Counted from the first letter of the stretch, positions 41,505 to 53,037 are shown. The stretch: 64,000 bases of DNA from Heliopora coerulea (GCA_030142905.1 JASJOG010000337.1:26001-90000); one strand, 5' to 3'. A program made the numbers and translations. The notes: generated by a model from the letters alone, not told the origin.

Positions 41505-41524
41505 ACATAAGCATATATAGAATA
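41505..41524 (+). promoter_or_regulatory. Viral TATA-type promoter motif
   Basis: ACATAAGCATATATAGAATA ends directly before ATG 41525. Confidence 0.5.
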
Positions 41525-41758
41525 ATGACTGAAACTAATAATATTGTTCAACCCAAACGAGGTTGTGGTAGGCCTAATATATATTTCACCGAAGAAGAAA
41601 GAAAATGTACAAATAATGGATACAGTAAAAATTGTATGGAAAGAAACCCTTTTTATTGTGATGTCTGTGACCATACATATCATATGGAAAGTAAAAGCAA
41701 ACACCCAAGAACCAAAAAACACACAAAAAACTCCAAACAAAACATAAACGTTTTGTAA
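41525..41758 (+). CDS. Viral AT-hook and zinc-finger protein
   Basis: MTETNNIVQPKRGCGRPNIY contains an AT-hook-like K-R-G-x-G-R-P core. It is followed by a U1-type finger FYCDVCDHTYHMESKSKHPR and TKKH (C-x2-C-x12-H-x4-H spacing approximately). The frame then ends early after Lys/Asn-rich residues at 41756-41758. The natural protein may have been longer, because the next frame (from 41761) continues without an obvious start. Likely a DNA-binding protein of the element. Confidence 0.5.
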   Translation: MTETNNIVQPKRGCGRPNIYFTEEERKCTNNGYSKNCMERNPFYCDVCDHTYHMESKSKHPRTKKHTKNSKQNINVL

Positions 41759-41760
41759 AC

Positions 41761-43140
41761 CCTCTACCATGTAACTTTGTTCTAAAAGCAACATATAATA
41801 GAGCCTTACACGAGAACGAAAGAAGACAGAAGGTATGGCAGGAAACACTGCAAAAGGTAGATAAGATGCCATGCTCCATAGAGAAGAAAACCAGTAATAC
41901 GATCAAGTTACCTAAAATCAAATTGTCGCTTTTTTATGCAAGCAGTAATGAAATTGATCTTCTAATAGAAATGTGTAAGGCAAGGTTTACTCCAGGATCC
42001 AAGTTCATTAACTTATTTAAAACGTGGATAGGACCAATCATAAATAGTTGGGAAAGTGTGTCAGTAACAATAGATATGACCATCAGAGATGAGATGGCAC
42101 CTATATTGCAGGATGACAGGGATGTAACATTTGGACCATATGAATTTAAATGCCAAGAGGATTATTGATAAGTGACCAATACCAGTTTTTGATGTATGTA
42201 CTGCTAAAATATAATAGATTTCATCCACAATTGGGTGAGGGTATAGTAGGTGTAGGTGGTGTGGTTATAAAACTGAAAAAGGTAAATATGGTAGACATCC
42301 ATATGGGTTCCATGAGATTAATCAGCACTCTGCTAGATAAATGCAATCAAAATAGAATAAAACAGAATCAAGGCACCTGTGTACAAGATTATATATATGA
42401 AGCATGTATAGGTGAAGATGGATTTAAGAGATACACAAAAAGTTCTCTGACAGAAGAGACCAATAAGTATGTGGTTGACAACAAATAAAAAAGCCATCTA
42501 CCAGGGAAATCATAAACTGGCTGGATAACTGCCATACTAACGTGTTATCTCCAGCTCTTCATAAAAATGGCAAAACCATACAGTTATGTTTATCTGCAAA
42601 GACAGGCACTGTTTTCCAATACTAAACCAGGACCTCATTTCAAAAATCAAAAACGGTTCATCTCTAATTAAACATCTTGATATAATACAATGGAATTCAC
42701 AATGATCGGAAGACAAAATAGAAAGATGTAAAACGTTGGAAGATTACTACAATATAATTAACCAATCTGAGAATAACCAAGATAGATAATTACTGTTTGA
42801 AAATATCAACGTCAAACAGAGAAAATATTACAACAATTATCTAATCATTCTATTGGATGGGTTCAAGGGCAGAGGTATTACAATAGACACAATGCAAAGA
42901 ACAAATACATATATCAAGTATTTTCACTATGATGGAGGAAACCAAATTGATTGATTCAAAACACATGATCTCAAAAATATGGTTACTGTCAATAATGATT
43001 ATGATTTGAGGAAAATCACATGCGATAAATTATTCGAAAAATACCCAGTAGACACCTTTCAATTCAACGATGAAGGTCTAACATCAATTGCAGTAAATTT
43101 ATTCAAACAACTGTAAATGTACTGAAATCTAACTACAACA
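41761..43140 (+). pseudogene. N-terminal region of the viral replication protein
   Basis: A run of shifted frames: NRALHENERRQKVWQETLQK, then 41866-42168 with LFKTWIGPIINSWESVSVTI, then 42150-42488 with GLLISDQYQFLMYVLLKYNR and VQDYIYEACIGEDGFKRY. After a gap of frames (42690-43140) come FKGRGITIDTMQRTNT, DYDLRKITCDKLFEKYPVDT and GLTSIAVNLFKQL. It leads straight into the polymerase motifs. The last part fits the region before motif A in family B polymerases; the first part is unassigned. Confidence 0.4.
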
Positions 43141-43205
43141 GATACGTAACAACAATAATTCATGACTACTACCTGAAAGCATTACAACACACATTCTACA
43201 CATGA

Positions 43206-43960
43206 TGAAGATACCTACAACATAACACTGCTCGACATTGCAAAACACTACCCTTCGCTTTTACTAACAAATGAACATGACATACAACATATGTAACACC
43301 ACAAATAAATTCAATGGAGAACTAGAGACTGGGGAGTATTACATAAACAAAACACACATAGACAAATACAAAACTGCCAATAATGAACCTATAATCGTCA
43401 AAGCCGGATTTTATGGAAGGAACCAAATAGACTATCTATTAAAACATAACTATATCACACCATCCGACATAAAGCACCAACTAGTCACTGATAAGTCAAT
43501 CAATCGAGATGCATTCAAAGGGTATATCAAATATGTATTCTATAACTTTGCTGAATCTACTGCAAAGAAGTAAGCAAATAAATTTATTGGATACCTCAGA
43601 ACAAAATACAATAAAAGTAGCAAAAGGATTCACATCGACCAGGTACAACACTGCATGTGCTGTGTGGACTGAGACACTCGAAAATAATGAAAAAGTGAGT
43701 ATACACAAAGAACATGACTTTTATCTCGTTCAAAAGATTGATGTTAAAAAGAAAATGATCGAAAACTGTTCAATCAATAGACATGTAATATCAGGATCCA
43801 TAGTAAAGCTATTGGAAGTCATTGAGGATGCATGTGACAATAATTCAGAAATGTTTGGATACAATACTGATCCAGTTTACTGTGAAAGACCCAAAAAATA
43901 TTACCTGATAAAAAACAAAAAAGATAAATTCACTTCTGACATGATAGGTAAAGTATTCCA
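43206..43960 (+). pseudogene. Family B DNA polymerase-like palm domain
   Basis: In order: motif A-like LLDIAKHYPSLL (about 43230-43262), GELETGEYYINKTHID, IIVKAGFYGRNQIDYLL, a conserved N-K-F-I-G-Y-L stretch after a stop at 43571-43573 (motif B region), GFTSTRYNTACAVWTETLEN after a frameshift near 43610, RHVISGSIVKLLEVIED, and FGYNTDPVYC (43854-43883), which fits motif C with N-T-D. Metal-binding Asp are therefore seen in motifs A and C. Protein-primed and viral polymerases of this family show such divergent motifs. Direct fusion to a helicase follows. Confidence 0.5.
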
Positions 43961-45020
43961 AAAGATAGGAGATACCCCCCAATTCACTGAAAAAAATGAC
44001 CACAAAGATATCGACATAAGTGAATATACACTAGAAAGAGGGAAAGGTATACTGATTACAGGAGGCCCAGGTTGTGGTAAAACTAGTAAATTAATAAATG
44101 ATGCCAAAGAAAGCAAAAACCCCATCATATTCAGTTTCACAAACAAATCAGTAGATAATATCAGAAGTAGGGTTGACAATAATCTTAAAAGCAAAGTACA
44201 TACATTTGATAGCTACTTTAATGAGTTTGGGTCTGACACTGAAAACCTAAAACTATTGGCCAATAAGGATGTTCTTATGAGTTCTCAATTATTCCAAATA
44301 AGTGGTTAACACTGATATACTACAGCTTTGTAGCTAATAATTTGAAAATAAACCTTTATGGTGACAGTAACCAATGTGACCCTGTCGAGGGCAATAGTAG
44401 GCTAATATACAACTACACAAAGAGCCCTGCAATATTGGACACTTGCTCTGACACTACTGGACTGAAATACATTAAAGAGAGTGCCAGATATTACCAAAAA
44501 ACTTATATGTTATCTAACTTCCTTAAGACTGACCAGATTAAGGATAAAATAGGCAACATCATGGGTAGTTACATCAATATATGCTACTATAATAGCACTC
44601 AAATTGATGTTAATAAATTATGTCCAGAGGCATTCTGTAAAGGGAAACCATATATGACGGTAAACTTTAATTACAATTGACAAAAAGAAGCATATAAAGT
44701 ATGTGCAGACACACCTGTTATATGTATCAATAATATGAAGGACCAAGGTATGTTCAACTCACAACAGTTTACTGTAAAAAACATGAATAGAAATGGTATC
44801 ACAATAAAAGAAAATGACCAAAATTTCTCCATAGATAACTTCAGTAATAAATTTAACCTCACATTCTGTAATACAGTGTGCAGGGATAGACCGACACTAC
44901 AATATCTTCAACACAGAAGCCATGAACAAAAAACAAATATACACAACCCTAAGCAGAACAACTAAATTCAAATACATAGATGCATATAATTTAGAATCAA
45001 AATATACATACACTGTAAAC
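43961..45020 (+). pseudogene. Superfamily 1 helicase domain fused to the polymerase
   Basis: The same frame as the polymerase continues into Walker A LITGGPGCGKTSKL (44055-44095), motif Ia IIFSFTNKSVDNIRSR and KVHTFDSYF. Motif II in the next frame reads YEFSIIPNKW, with the Walker B Asp replaced by Tyr. Motif III LYGDSNQCDPVEG (about 44355-44395), a long middle part, then motif VI KQIYTTLSRTTKFKYI (about 44930-44975). This order is that of UvrD/Pif1-like helicases. Breaks lie at about 44280, 44680 and 44900. It would unwind DNA during element replication. Confidence 0.7.
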
Positions 45021-45569
45021 AACAAACATGAAGTACAATTGATTGGTCACACTAAGTATCAAAATGGCAAGATCTATAAAATTGAATTTGATGATGAAAG
45101 TATATATATTGACTCAACGATAAAGACCATAGAAATGAGACTAAAAGATCGTACAACAGATATCAAGAGTATAGTGGATAGAAATAGACAAGAACCCAAA
45201 CATATCACTAATAACAGACTGTCTGTGCAAAAATAAACAAATTAGAAAAGGTTGAAACGAAATACATTAATCAATATACAAAAAAAAACATGGAGCAAAA
45301 GTATTGAACAAATGGGGTAATGACAAAATTAAGGAAAAACTGGAAATTAAATACACCTTTAAAATTGAAAAGGAAGAAGAACTAACTAAAAAATTGAAAA
45401 AATGGTCACAATTAAAAATGATGAAAAGAACAAAGAACTTCAAATCCAGTTCCAAAATGGGAATAAAAAGGTCAAAGTGTCCAAATGCTATATCCAAATT
45501 GCACTGACCGAAGCTATGGATTTTATGAAAGTGCAACAAAAACTATTAAAACAGCAACTAATTCCATAA
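45021..45569 (+). pseudogene. GIY-YIG-type domain at the C-terminus of the replication protein
   Basis: Same frame as helicase motif VI: GKIYKIEFDDESIYIDSTI followed by EMRLKDRTTDIKS. K-I-Y-K-I and Y-I-D-S-T-x-x-x-x-x-x-R-L match GIY-YIG except that the Gly of YIG reads Asp. After a stop near 45234 come VETKYINQYTKK and a Lys-rich tail, shifted once, ending at TAA 45567-45569. GIY-YIG domains are nucleases; here perhaps for resolving or nicking ends. This is the right-hand limit of recognisable viral coding sequence. Confidence 0.6.
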
Positions 45570-46140
45570 GAAGGACAAAATGGGGTTGCCGAAGTGAATT
45601 TCCAGCTACCACTTAAAACTAAAATATTATTGAAAATTACCATATGGTTTCACTTCATGGTTTTTACACTTTTGTCCCAGGGTCTCTCAAAACCTTTCCA
45701 TTTTTTTGATTTCAATTTCCCATTTTCCAACTCATTTTCCCAGTTTTGACCCACTATTTTTTATTTGGCTTAGGTGAGTTAGAGCTGCAGGACAAAACCA
45801 TCTGTTGCCCATCATAGTTGTTACTAGCAAAGTTGTTCCTGTGAGGAGTGGATAGCAAGATCTGCACTTTGGTGTCAGAAATCTGTTGTATGACTTCAAG
45901 TAATTTATTCATTTCAAGTTTTACCTTAGATTGTAAGAATAGTAAGTCTATTTCACTGCAAATTATATGGCAGATATGAGTCTGGTACCAAATGGAATCT
46001 CAATCACATTAATAACTTCAAACAGTAAAGGATCATCCGGATGGATAACAATCCTTCATTTGGTTGTTCTTCCTGATGTATAAGATTAATTTTTATGTGT
46101 CAGTTGCATATGCCAGGGTTAATAATTGATCAACAATTTG
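45570..46140. other. No gene recognised; probable right end of the viral element
   Basis: No convincing frame. A T-rich tract with TTTCCCATTTTCC-type repeats lies at 45695-45745. Terminal inverted repeats of the viral element were looked for by eye and not found. Confidence 0.35.
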
Positions 46141-46244
46141 CAGACCTGCCAAGGTGAAGTGAATATAATGAGGGAGATTTGCAACATTGGTGAGTTTGCT
46201 ACAAGTTTTGTTCTTATATTTATCTATAGTATTTAACAAATTGT

Positions 46245-46362
46245 TTAATGTGGTTTGTATTTAGATGAGTGTGCTTTGTTGTCTTTCTTGTACATGTAAC
46301 AAGGTTCACCTTGTGGCCTATTTAATTGGAAGGATACAATACTGGACAGTGTTCCATCTAAG
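46245..46362 (-). pseudogene. hAT-4 transposase, C-terminal tail
   Basis: Minus-strand reading from the Kolobok border: LDGTLSSIVSFQLNRPQGE, then PCYMYKKDNKAHSSK and TAA at 46245-46247. It is the direct continuation of KNLTPQRASL on the far side of Kolobok; joining the two through a single TTAA gives an unbroken frame. Confidence 0.85.
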
Positions 46363-46366
46363 TTAA

Positions 46367-46930
46367 GGTTCATTCCATATCAACTCAACAAGTGGTGTCA
46401 CCCACCCATCTCTGATTTTATCCAAAATTGCACCAATTGGAGGTATAAGTGAGATATGAAAGCACACCAAATTTTATCTCAATATCTCAATTTGTTCCTG
46501 AGATATTGGCATTTCAATTTTGCATCAAAACCGGGGTCGGTTATAGCATGCAGTATAACTGGTACACAAAAATGTATGGTAATTCAATTGTTTTTTTTAT
46601 CCTTTAACCGTATAGAAAAGAAAACTGTTGATATACCATTTTACGACATGCTGAATTAGAATATGAGGTCAAAAGTACCATTACTTGAAAAGAAATGTTC
46701 ATTTCCTATGTTAAACAATAATATTCATATTCAGAAACTTGAAAAAAGTATCAAATTACAAACTGAAAATTTCCCATGTTGACAATGTAGCACCAAACCC
46801 ATTTTTGCTGTGTCATGTGTATATATAATGAGGATTACTCTCACCAAGTTTTGGCTTGGTGTCTCCTCTATTTGCTGAAAAATAAGCCGAAACGATTTCA
46901 ACAATGATATTGATGAAATTTCTTGGAAAT
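46367..46930 (+). repeat. Kolobok left terminal inverted repeat
   Basis: Matches the reverse complement of about 49870-50440. Examples: AAATTTCCCATGTTGACAAT at 46780 and its complement at 50010; CACCAAGTTTTGGCTTGGTG near 46845, which is itself a palindrome-like hairpin present in both ends. The inner border is gradual. Confidence 0.8.
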
Positions 46931-47127
46931 TCTGCTCGAATATGGTAGAAAATATGGTATTTGGTATATTTCAATGGATTTTTTAGAATTATAATGGCAC
47001 ACAGTACTTTGCATACATGAAGTATATCCTACATTAAATACAAACCACTGATGTATGCCACAAAATTTACTTACTTTCATTACGAAATTTACTCTTAAGT
47101 CTCTATTTTAATACTCTTAAGAAAAGA

Positions 47128-49746
47128 ATGTCTTCAACAGAACAGTTGGAGAAGTGTTCCATCAGAAATCACCTGGAAGAAGAGTGTCATTTAACTGTTC
47201 ATACAAGGTTAACTGGCCAAAAGTCGTTCAGCGATTTAACAGCAGAGCAGGTCAAATTGATATCAATGAGAACAGGAATTTCAAACAGTCCTGATCATGA
47301 AATTTGTCTGCATCACGAGCAGTCAATTCTTACAAGATATTCACAGTACCAAAGAAGCTGGTGCAACCCATTTAACAAGCACCAAAAACCAGTCAAAGGT
47401 TCACTGCAGGAGGTGTCTTTGGACACTGCTGAAGATCTTAATACCATAAACATATCCGTAATTCCTGGAAAAAATATATGCCCAGCTTGTCGCAAAGAAC
47501 TTACTAGCAGGTTGGAGGCCGCATTGAATAAGAGGGATGAGCAGCATGAAGATGAACCCGATTCGCATACAGAGAAAGAAAGTGATGAAGAAACCATGTC
47601 TTATGGGAGCAGTGAAGAAACGATCTTGAGGCATGACCTTGACACAAGTTTTGAAGAGGTGGATTTGAGCCCAATAAAGTTACATGGTGTTCCTTCTCAT
47701 TCGAAAGTCACTTTGGGTAAACGCAAACTTCAACAGTTTCATGATAAACTGAATAAACTAGAAACTACTGCTCAGAAATGAGTTGCAAAAGTTATTGGTG
47801 TTTTGCCAGAAAACCTAGAACCATCAGAAAGCAGACAACCTGACAATTACAACGAAATAAAGGAAAAGGCAGACAATTTAGACCGACTTGTTGATCTAAC
47901 GAAAAACAAGATGCAGTCTTCTAGCCGAAAACAGAAAATCCAAATACTGACAATTGCTCCATCGTTTTGGTCAATTGAAAAAACAAAAAATGAATTTAAT
48001 GTTTCTGGTTACATGGTCAGGCAGGCAAGAAAATTGGTGAAAGAAAGGGGTATTTTGGAGTTACAAGAACCAAAGAAAGGAAAAGGTTTATCAGAAGAAA
48101 CAAAAAGATGTGTTGCTAATTTCTATTGCGACGACGAATACAGTAGACTTATGCCAGGCAAAAAGGATTGTGTCAGTATTGCAAGAAATGTTCACAAGCA
48201 GAAAAGGCGTCTGCACTGTGACTTAAAAGAATTATATGCTGCATTCAAAGAGAAGTATCCAGATCTAAAAGTAGGATTCTCAAAGTTTTGCAGTTTGAGA
48301 CCAAAATGGTGTGTGTTGGTTGGGTGTTCAGGAACTCATTCTGTTTGTGTGTGTACCATTCACCAAAATGTAGTTCTGATCCTTAGCGCAGTAAATCTTG
48401 ACAAAGATCACCATGAGCTCATGGACATGATGGTATGCAGCAGAGATTCAAAGGAGTGTATGATTCACCGTTGTCCCAACTGCCCAGCTGATACTCAAGA
48501 TTTGGAGAACTAGCTTTTTGTGCAACTTCAACCTGAAATTGAAGAGGATGATTAAGATGACCCGTTCACCATACAATTCCAGCAGTGGACAAACGTTGAC
48601 CGCTCAGAGCTAGTCCAGCAGATCATGCCAGTTGACAATTTCATTTCCCTCCTTGTAGAGAAACTTAACACCCTCACAGCCCATTCCTACATTGCAAAAT
48701 ATCTCAAGAAGTGTAAGGAGGAACTGAAGGAGAATGAGGTGATTGTTTTGGGAGATTTTGCAAAGAATTATCAATTCATAATTCAAGATGAAATCCAAGG
48801 ATTTCACTGGAACAAGCAGTCATGCACCCTTCATCCAACTGTGTTGTACTACATGAAAGACAATAAACTTACGGAGTAATCTCTTTGTTTCATCTCGGAT
48901 GACTTGAATCATGACACATGCTTTGTCTATGAAGTCATAAAGCAAACTGTAAAACATATTAAGGAGGAGATTTTCACAACACTGAGTATGATGCGTTACT
49001 TTAGCGATGGCTGTGCTGGACAATACAAAAACTACAAAAATTTTATCAACTTGTGCCGTCACAAAAAGGACTTCAATGTGAAATGTGATTGGTCATTCTT
49101 CGCTACAAGCCATGGCAAATCTCCATGTGATGGCCTTGGAGGAACACTAAAACGATTGACAGCAAGAGTCAGTCTAGAGAGAACACACTCGCATCCAATC
49201 TTAACAGCTAAACAAGTTTTTGAGTACTGTGATGAAGAAATCAAGGGGGTTCATGTAATCTTTATTTCATTGGAAGAGATGGTTCCTATCAGGAGCATGT
49301 TGGACACAAGGTTCAGCAATGCAAGTACTCTTCCTGGCACAAGAAGCTTTCACCAGTTTACCCCCCTCTCTGAAAGTGTAATGGCTGCTAAACAAATTTC
49401 AGAAGATGAATCATATGCCTTAGAATTCAATTTGGTGTTGGGAAAGACAAACTTAGTGAAGCTGGCAGATCCAAAGGTGTCCGACTTTCTTGTTTGCTCC
49501 TATGATGAGAAACATTGGGTTGGACTTGTTGATATAGTTGATAAAGAACATGATGATGTTCAAGTCAAATTCATGCATCCAAGCTACCCAGCAAGATCCT
49601 TCTCCTGGCCAAGGAAAGATGATGTATGTTTTGTACCAATTGTGAATGTTGCCTGTATCATTGAAGCACCTGTTACAGTAACAGGAAGACAGTACAAGTT
49701 GAATGACAAAGACATAGACACAATCGAACAAGCACTCACTGAATAA
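47128..49746 (+). pseudogene. Kolobok-type transposase, one frame with four stops
   Basis: A single frame of 873 codons from ATG 47128 to TAA 49744-49746, broken only by TGA 47779-47781, TAG 48511-48513, TAA 48553-48555 and TAA 48877-48879. No frameshift. N-terminal part with CPACRKEL (zinc-binding pair) and an acidic region. Middle with LKVGFSKFCSLRPKWCVLVG, CSGTHSVCVCTIHQN and CPNCPAD. Core with VIVLGDFAKNYQF (Asp), MRYFSDGCAGQYKNYKNF (Asp) and FFATSHGKSPCDGLGGTLKR. C-terminal beta-rich part. The Asp residues fit a DDE-type catalytic core. It is flanked on both sides by the element's inverted repeats. Probably silenced recently. Confidence 0.8.
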
Positions 49747-49869
49747 CTCAGGTAGCATGTAACATAATTTAAGTACACGCACTGTTAAATAATATATTCA
49801 CATTATTGAACATCAAATGTCAAGTTGTTAAAGTGGTGGTTGCAAATTCTGGTATTTCGAGTTTCCATT

Positions 49870-50440
49870 CTAGCATTTCAAAGAAATTTCAACAATATTG
49901 TTGTTGGCTTATTTTTCAGCAAATAGAGGAGACACCAAGCCAAAACTTGGTGAGAGTAATCCCCATTATATATACACATGACACAGCAAAAGTGGGTTTG
50001 GTGCTACATTGTCAACATGGGAAATTTTCAGTTTGTAATTTGATACTTTTTTTCAAGTTTCAGAATATGTATATTATTGTTTAACATAGAAAATGAACAT
50101 TTCTTTTCAAGTAATGGTACTTTTGACCTCATATTCTAATTCAGCATGTCGTAAAATGGTATATCAGCAGTTTTCTTGTCTATAGGGTTAAAGGATAAAA
50201 AAACGACAGTCAAAATACCATACATTTTTGTGTACCAGTTATACTGCATGCTATAACCGACTCCGGTTTTGATGCAAAATTGAAATGCCAATATCTCAGG
50301 AACAAATTAAGATATTGAGATAAGATTTGGTGTGCTTTCATATCTCACTTATACCTCCAATCAGTGCAATTTTGGTTAAAATCTGAGATAGGTGGGTGAC
50401 ATTTTGAATTTCTATTTGTTGATTTCACATGGAATGACCC
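49870..50440 (-). repeat. Kolobok right terminal inverted repeat
   Basis: Mirror of 46367-46930; ends GGAATGACCC at 50431-50440 just before TTAA. Confidence 0.8.
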
Positions 50441-50444
50441 TTAA

Positions 50445-52350
50445 GGCTTGCTCGTTGAGGGGTTAAATTCTTTCTTATGTGGGAAAAAACGGATTCTTCC
50501 TCTGCATTACTATGTACGATCACTAGAACCACTTTATCCATATTGAACAAATTTTCAAATATACTTCGATTTGTGCCTGCTACTTTCGTCATGTATAGGT
50601 AATACCGTAACACATCTATTTGTTATGTTACAGTTTGCCCATCACCATCTACTCTGGTTGATGCTTCAGACAGAACTGCTTCTGAAAAAACTTCAACTGT
50701 AATAGATTGCAAAAGTATAAACTCTTCAAGTCAAACTAACAGCAGAAGTGAAAAGGAAATATAGTGTTCCAATAAGAACTGAATGCTTTAAAATGAGCAC
50801 TTTTGATTCAGGAAGTTCAAAGGAAAATTGTTAATAGCATACAAAAACCCAGTTTTGTGAAAACAAAGACAAGCATCGAATAAATTTCTCTTCTCTGTCA
50901 GATATAGTACCATCATAAAGCATCTCGTTTACTTTTGATTTAGCAAGAAAGCCAACAAATAGTTTATCTGTTGTTAAGTAATTTAATGGATCTTCATTGG
51001 CTTCCTCGCCTAACATATTATTCTTGAACTGAGTAACAATCTCTGGTAACATGAAACAGCTAAGAAGAACAGATACATCAAACACTGCATTGTACATGAG
51101 GTGAATTATTGGATCACTCCATTGCAGTAATAAATTCAAATTAATGAGCAATGGTAGTGTGCTGTGGAGATATGTTAGATAGGCTTCCACCATTGCATTC
51201 TTAAATGCTGCAATCAGCCTATTTAGGCGTGAAGGCTGCTTCTCACCATCTTGTATTTTAGGATTCTGCAATAGAAAATAACTTTAAAGTTCATTCAATA
51301 CAAGTGGCTAAACCAAGCCATCAAACAGAATGAAACTTTATGATCTTCGCATAGTTTTCATCACAAAATTAACAAAATTCTGCAAGGTTCTTTTGTATGG
51401 ATGAGTAGTTGAAGTGAAAGTAAATATCAATTAAGAGTTCCTCAACATCAAAATTCTTGCACAGTGAATCACAAAAGGCTTTGGTACTTTTGCTAGCAGT
51501 ATTGTGTGCTATATGGCATGGGCAACCCCTATATATGATATGCTCATTCTTTTTTCTTGCCTCGACTATCAGTGAATTATGTTTACCAACGTTTACAGAT
51601 TTATCGTCAACACCTAATGCAACACAGTTCTCCCAGGGAATGTTACTTGCAGACATGGCCTGATCAATGGATGAAAATTTACCCACAGCTGTTGCAGATT
51701 TGCTCAGGCACATATCAAAGAATTTGGTGACCACTTTATGTTGATTTATATCAATGATGCAGACAGTTAAAGGGTTCATCTTGTAAAGATTTTTGGTCAT
51801 TAGAACCATCTGTTGAAAGACTGAAGACAGATTAATTCGTATCTTCAACTAGGTTTTCTTTTAAGTCTGGACATATTGATCCATTTAGAATACACGAAGC
51901 TTTTGTATGTGAACAAGTGTATGACTTAGCTATTTTAGAATCAGGAAAGCATTCTCTTACCAGCGAGGTGAGATGATCCGCCAATGCCACAGGCAAATTA
52001 TGTTCAGCAAGGAAGCCAGTTAATTTTATCTCTGCAATTCTTGTCTGTTCATTGATAGAACTGTTCTTCACCATTGCAAATTCAGCAATAGTCAGTTGTT
52101 GTCGCTTTTCTTTCAGCCTGTTGTTGTGAGTGATTGATGAACAATGTCTAACCAAATCACTCAAGCCATCATGACTACAACAAACATCTTTATTGCATAT
52201 TTGACAAAAGAAATATCCATACCCCAGGTTTGACTTACATACTGTGTCCCTATATACCTTTAGACTTTCATTATATTTTGAATTATAAGTAAAGGAACCC
52301 TTGAATTTTTTAGCTTTTGGACTGGCACTTCCATCCAAAAAGCCTGCCAT
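50445..52350 (-). pseudogene. hAT-4 transposase, main part
   Basis: ATG 52350: MAGFLDGSASPKAKKFKGSF, then a zinc finger with FFCQICNKDVCC and LVRHCSSITHNNR (about 52210-52115). The next frame (51848-51369) has MNPLTVCIIDINQHK, CVALGVDDKSVNVGKHNS (Asp), YRGCPCHIAHNTASKS and FDVEELLIDIYFHF. Then NRLIAAFKNAMVEAYLTYL (about 51220). The dimerisation domain 50580-50445 has VLVIVHSNAEEESVFSHIR with the catalytic Glu and KNLTPQRASL up to the Kolobok border. Frameshifts at about 51840, 51365 and 50830. Family: hAT transposases with a BED-like finger. Confidence 0.8.
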
Positions 52351-52665
52351 TGAAACAGTTTTATCAAAATTACATGTGTTGTACCAGCACGCACCAGCAA
52401 GTGCCTGTTTTTGCAGGCTAAATGCAGAGACAAATAGTTTTCTTACATCGAGTATTCCCTTATGTTTTAAAACAACAAAAACATCTTTACTTAATATTTC
52501 AAATATTTAAAATATATTCACACCACTTTTTCATTACTGGCAGAAGATAAAAAACTTACAGGAATGTGGGAGATTTCCTTAAAATGTGTTCCTGCGGTAG
52601 GGAGATGAGTGGGATCTCTAAAATGCGGGAGTCTCCCGCCAAATGCAAGAGACTTGGTAGGTCTG

Positions 52666-53037
52666 CATACGATAATAAAGAAATAAGTTATACAGGCCCG
52701 TAGCATATGATTGGTGAGGCACAAAAATTCTTAGGAAGTAAAGTAGTATTTTTTGTTTTGTTCCATCAAGGGGGAATATATTCTGGCACACTCAGCCTTC
52801 TCTTCACTGGTGCTAGGAAACGTTCTTGTGCATAACCCTTAGCTTGGTGCAAATGAATTGCACCATCGTGCCTTTTAGTTGGTGCCTAAACCACTTTCAC
52901 TTGTGTAGACTGACCTTCACCCAGGGTTTATTGTAAAAACATTTGGACTTGAGTTATCAATTGAAAAATGTATTAACTTTACTCTTCCCAATAACAAAAG
53001 GCATGGACAAGGGGTTGTTGCATATACATATTTCTAG
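52666..53037. other. No gene recognised
   Basis: No supported feature on either strand. Confidence 0.35.

Larger units (their letters stand above)
46367..50440 (+). mobile_element. Kolobok DNA transposon, complete
   Basis: 4074 bp flanked by TTAA at 46363-46366 and 50441-50444. Ends GG(T/G)TCATTCCAT are inverted repeats that extend, with scattered mismatches, for about 560 bp (46367 to about 46930, and about 49870 to 50440). TTAA duplications are used by Kolobok and piggyBac. The long repeats and the transposase type favour Kolobok. The insertion site is inside the hAT-4 dimerisation domain. Confidence 0.9.
46141..52665 (-). mobile_element. hAT-4 transposon, interrupted by Kolobok
   Basis: Probable terminal repeats CAGACCTGCCAAG (46141-46153) and CTTGGTAGGTCTG (52653-52665) match 12 of 13. 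They enclose about 2.45 kb of hAT sequence once the Kolobok insertion is removed. The flanking 8 bases do not match, so the duplication has decayed or the ends are not exact. The transposase runs on the minus strand from ATG 52350 to TAA 46245-46247. Confidence 0.65.

Noticed and set aside
41489..41921. Two long minus-strand open frames rich in Phe and Tyr
   Set aside because: They are antisense to the AT-hook/zinc-finger gene; composition reflects the Lys/Asn-rich sense strand.
43901..44194. Minus-strand hydrophobic open frame of 97 codons
   Set aside because: Antisense of the helicase Walker A region, which is well supported on the plus strand.
45570..45750. Terminal inverted repeat of the viral element
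   Set aside because: No matching complement was found near 29.8-30.1 kb by eye; the left end seems lost to the piggyBac insertion or deletion.
47313..47634. Minus-strand open frames under the Kolobok gene
   Set aside because: No domain, and the opposite strand holds a transposase frame of 873 codons.
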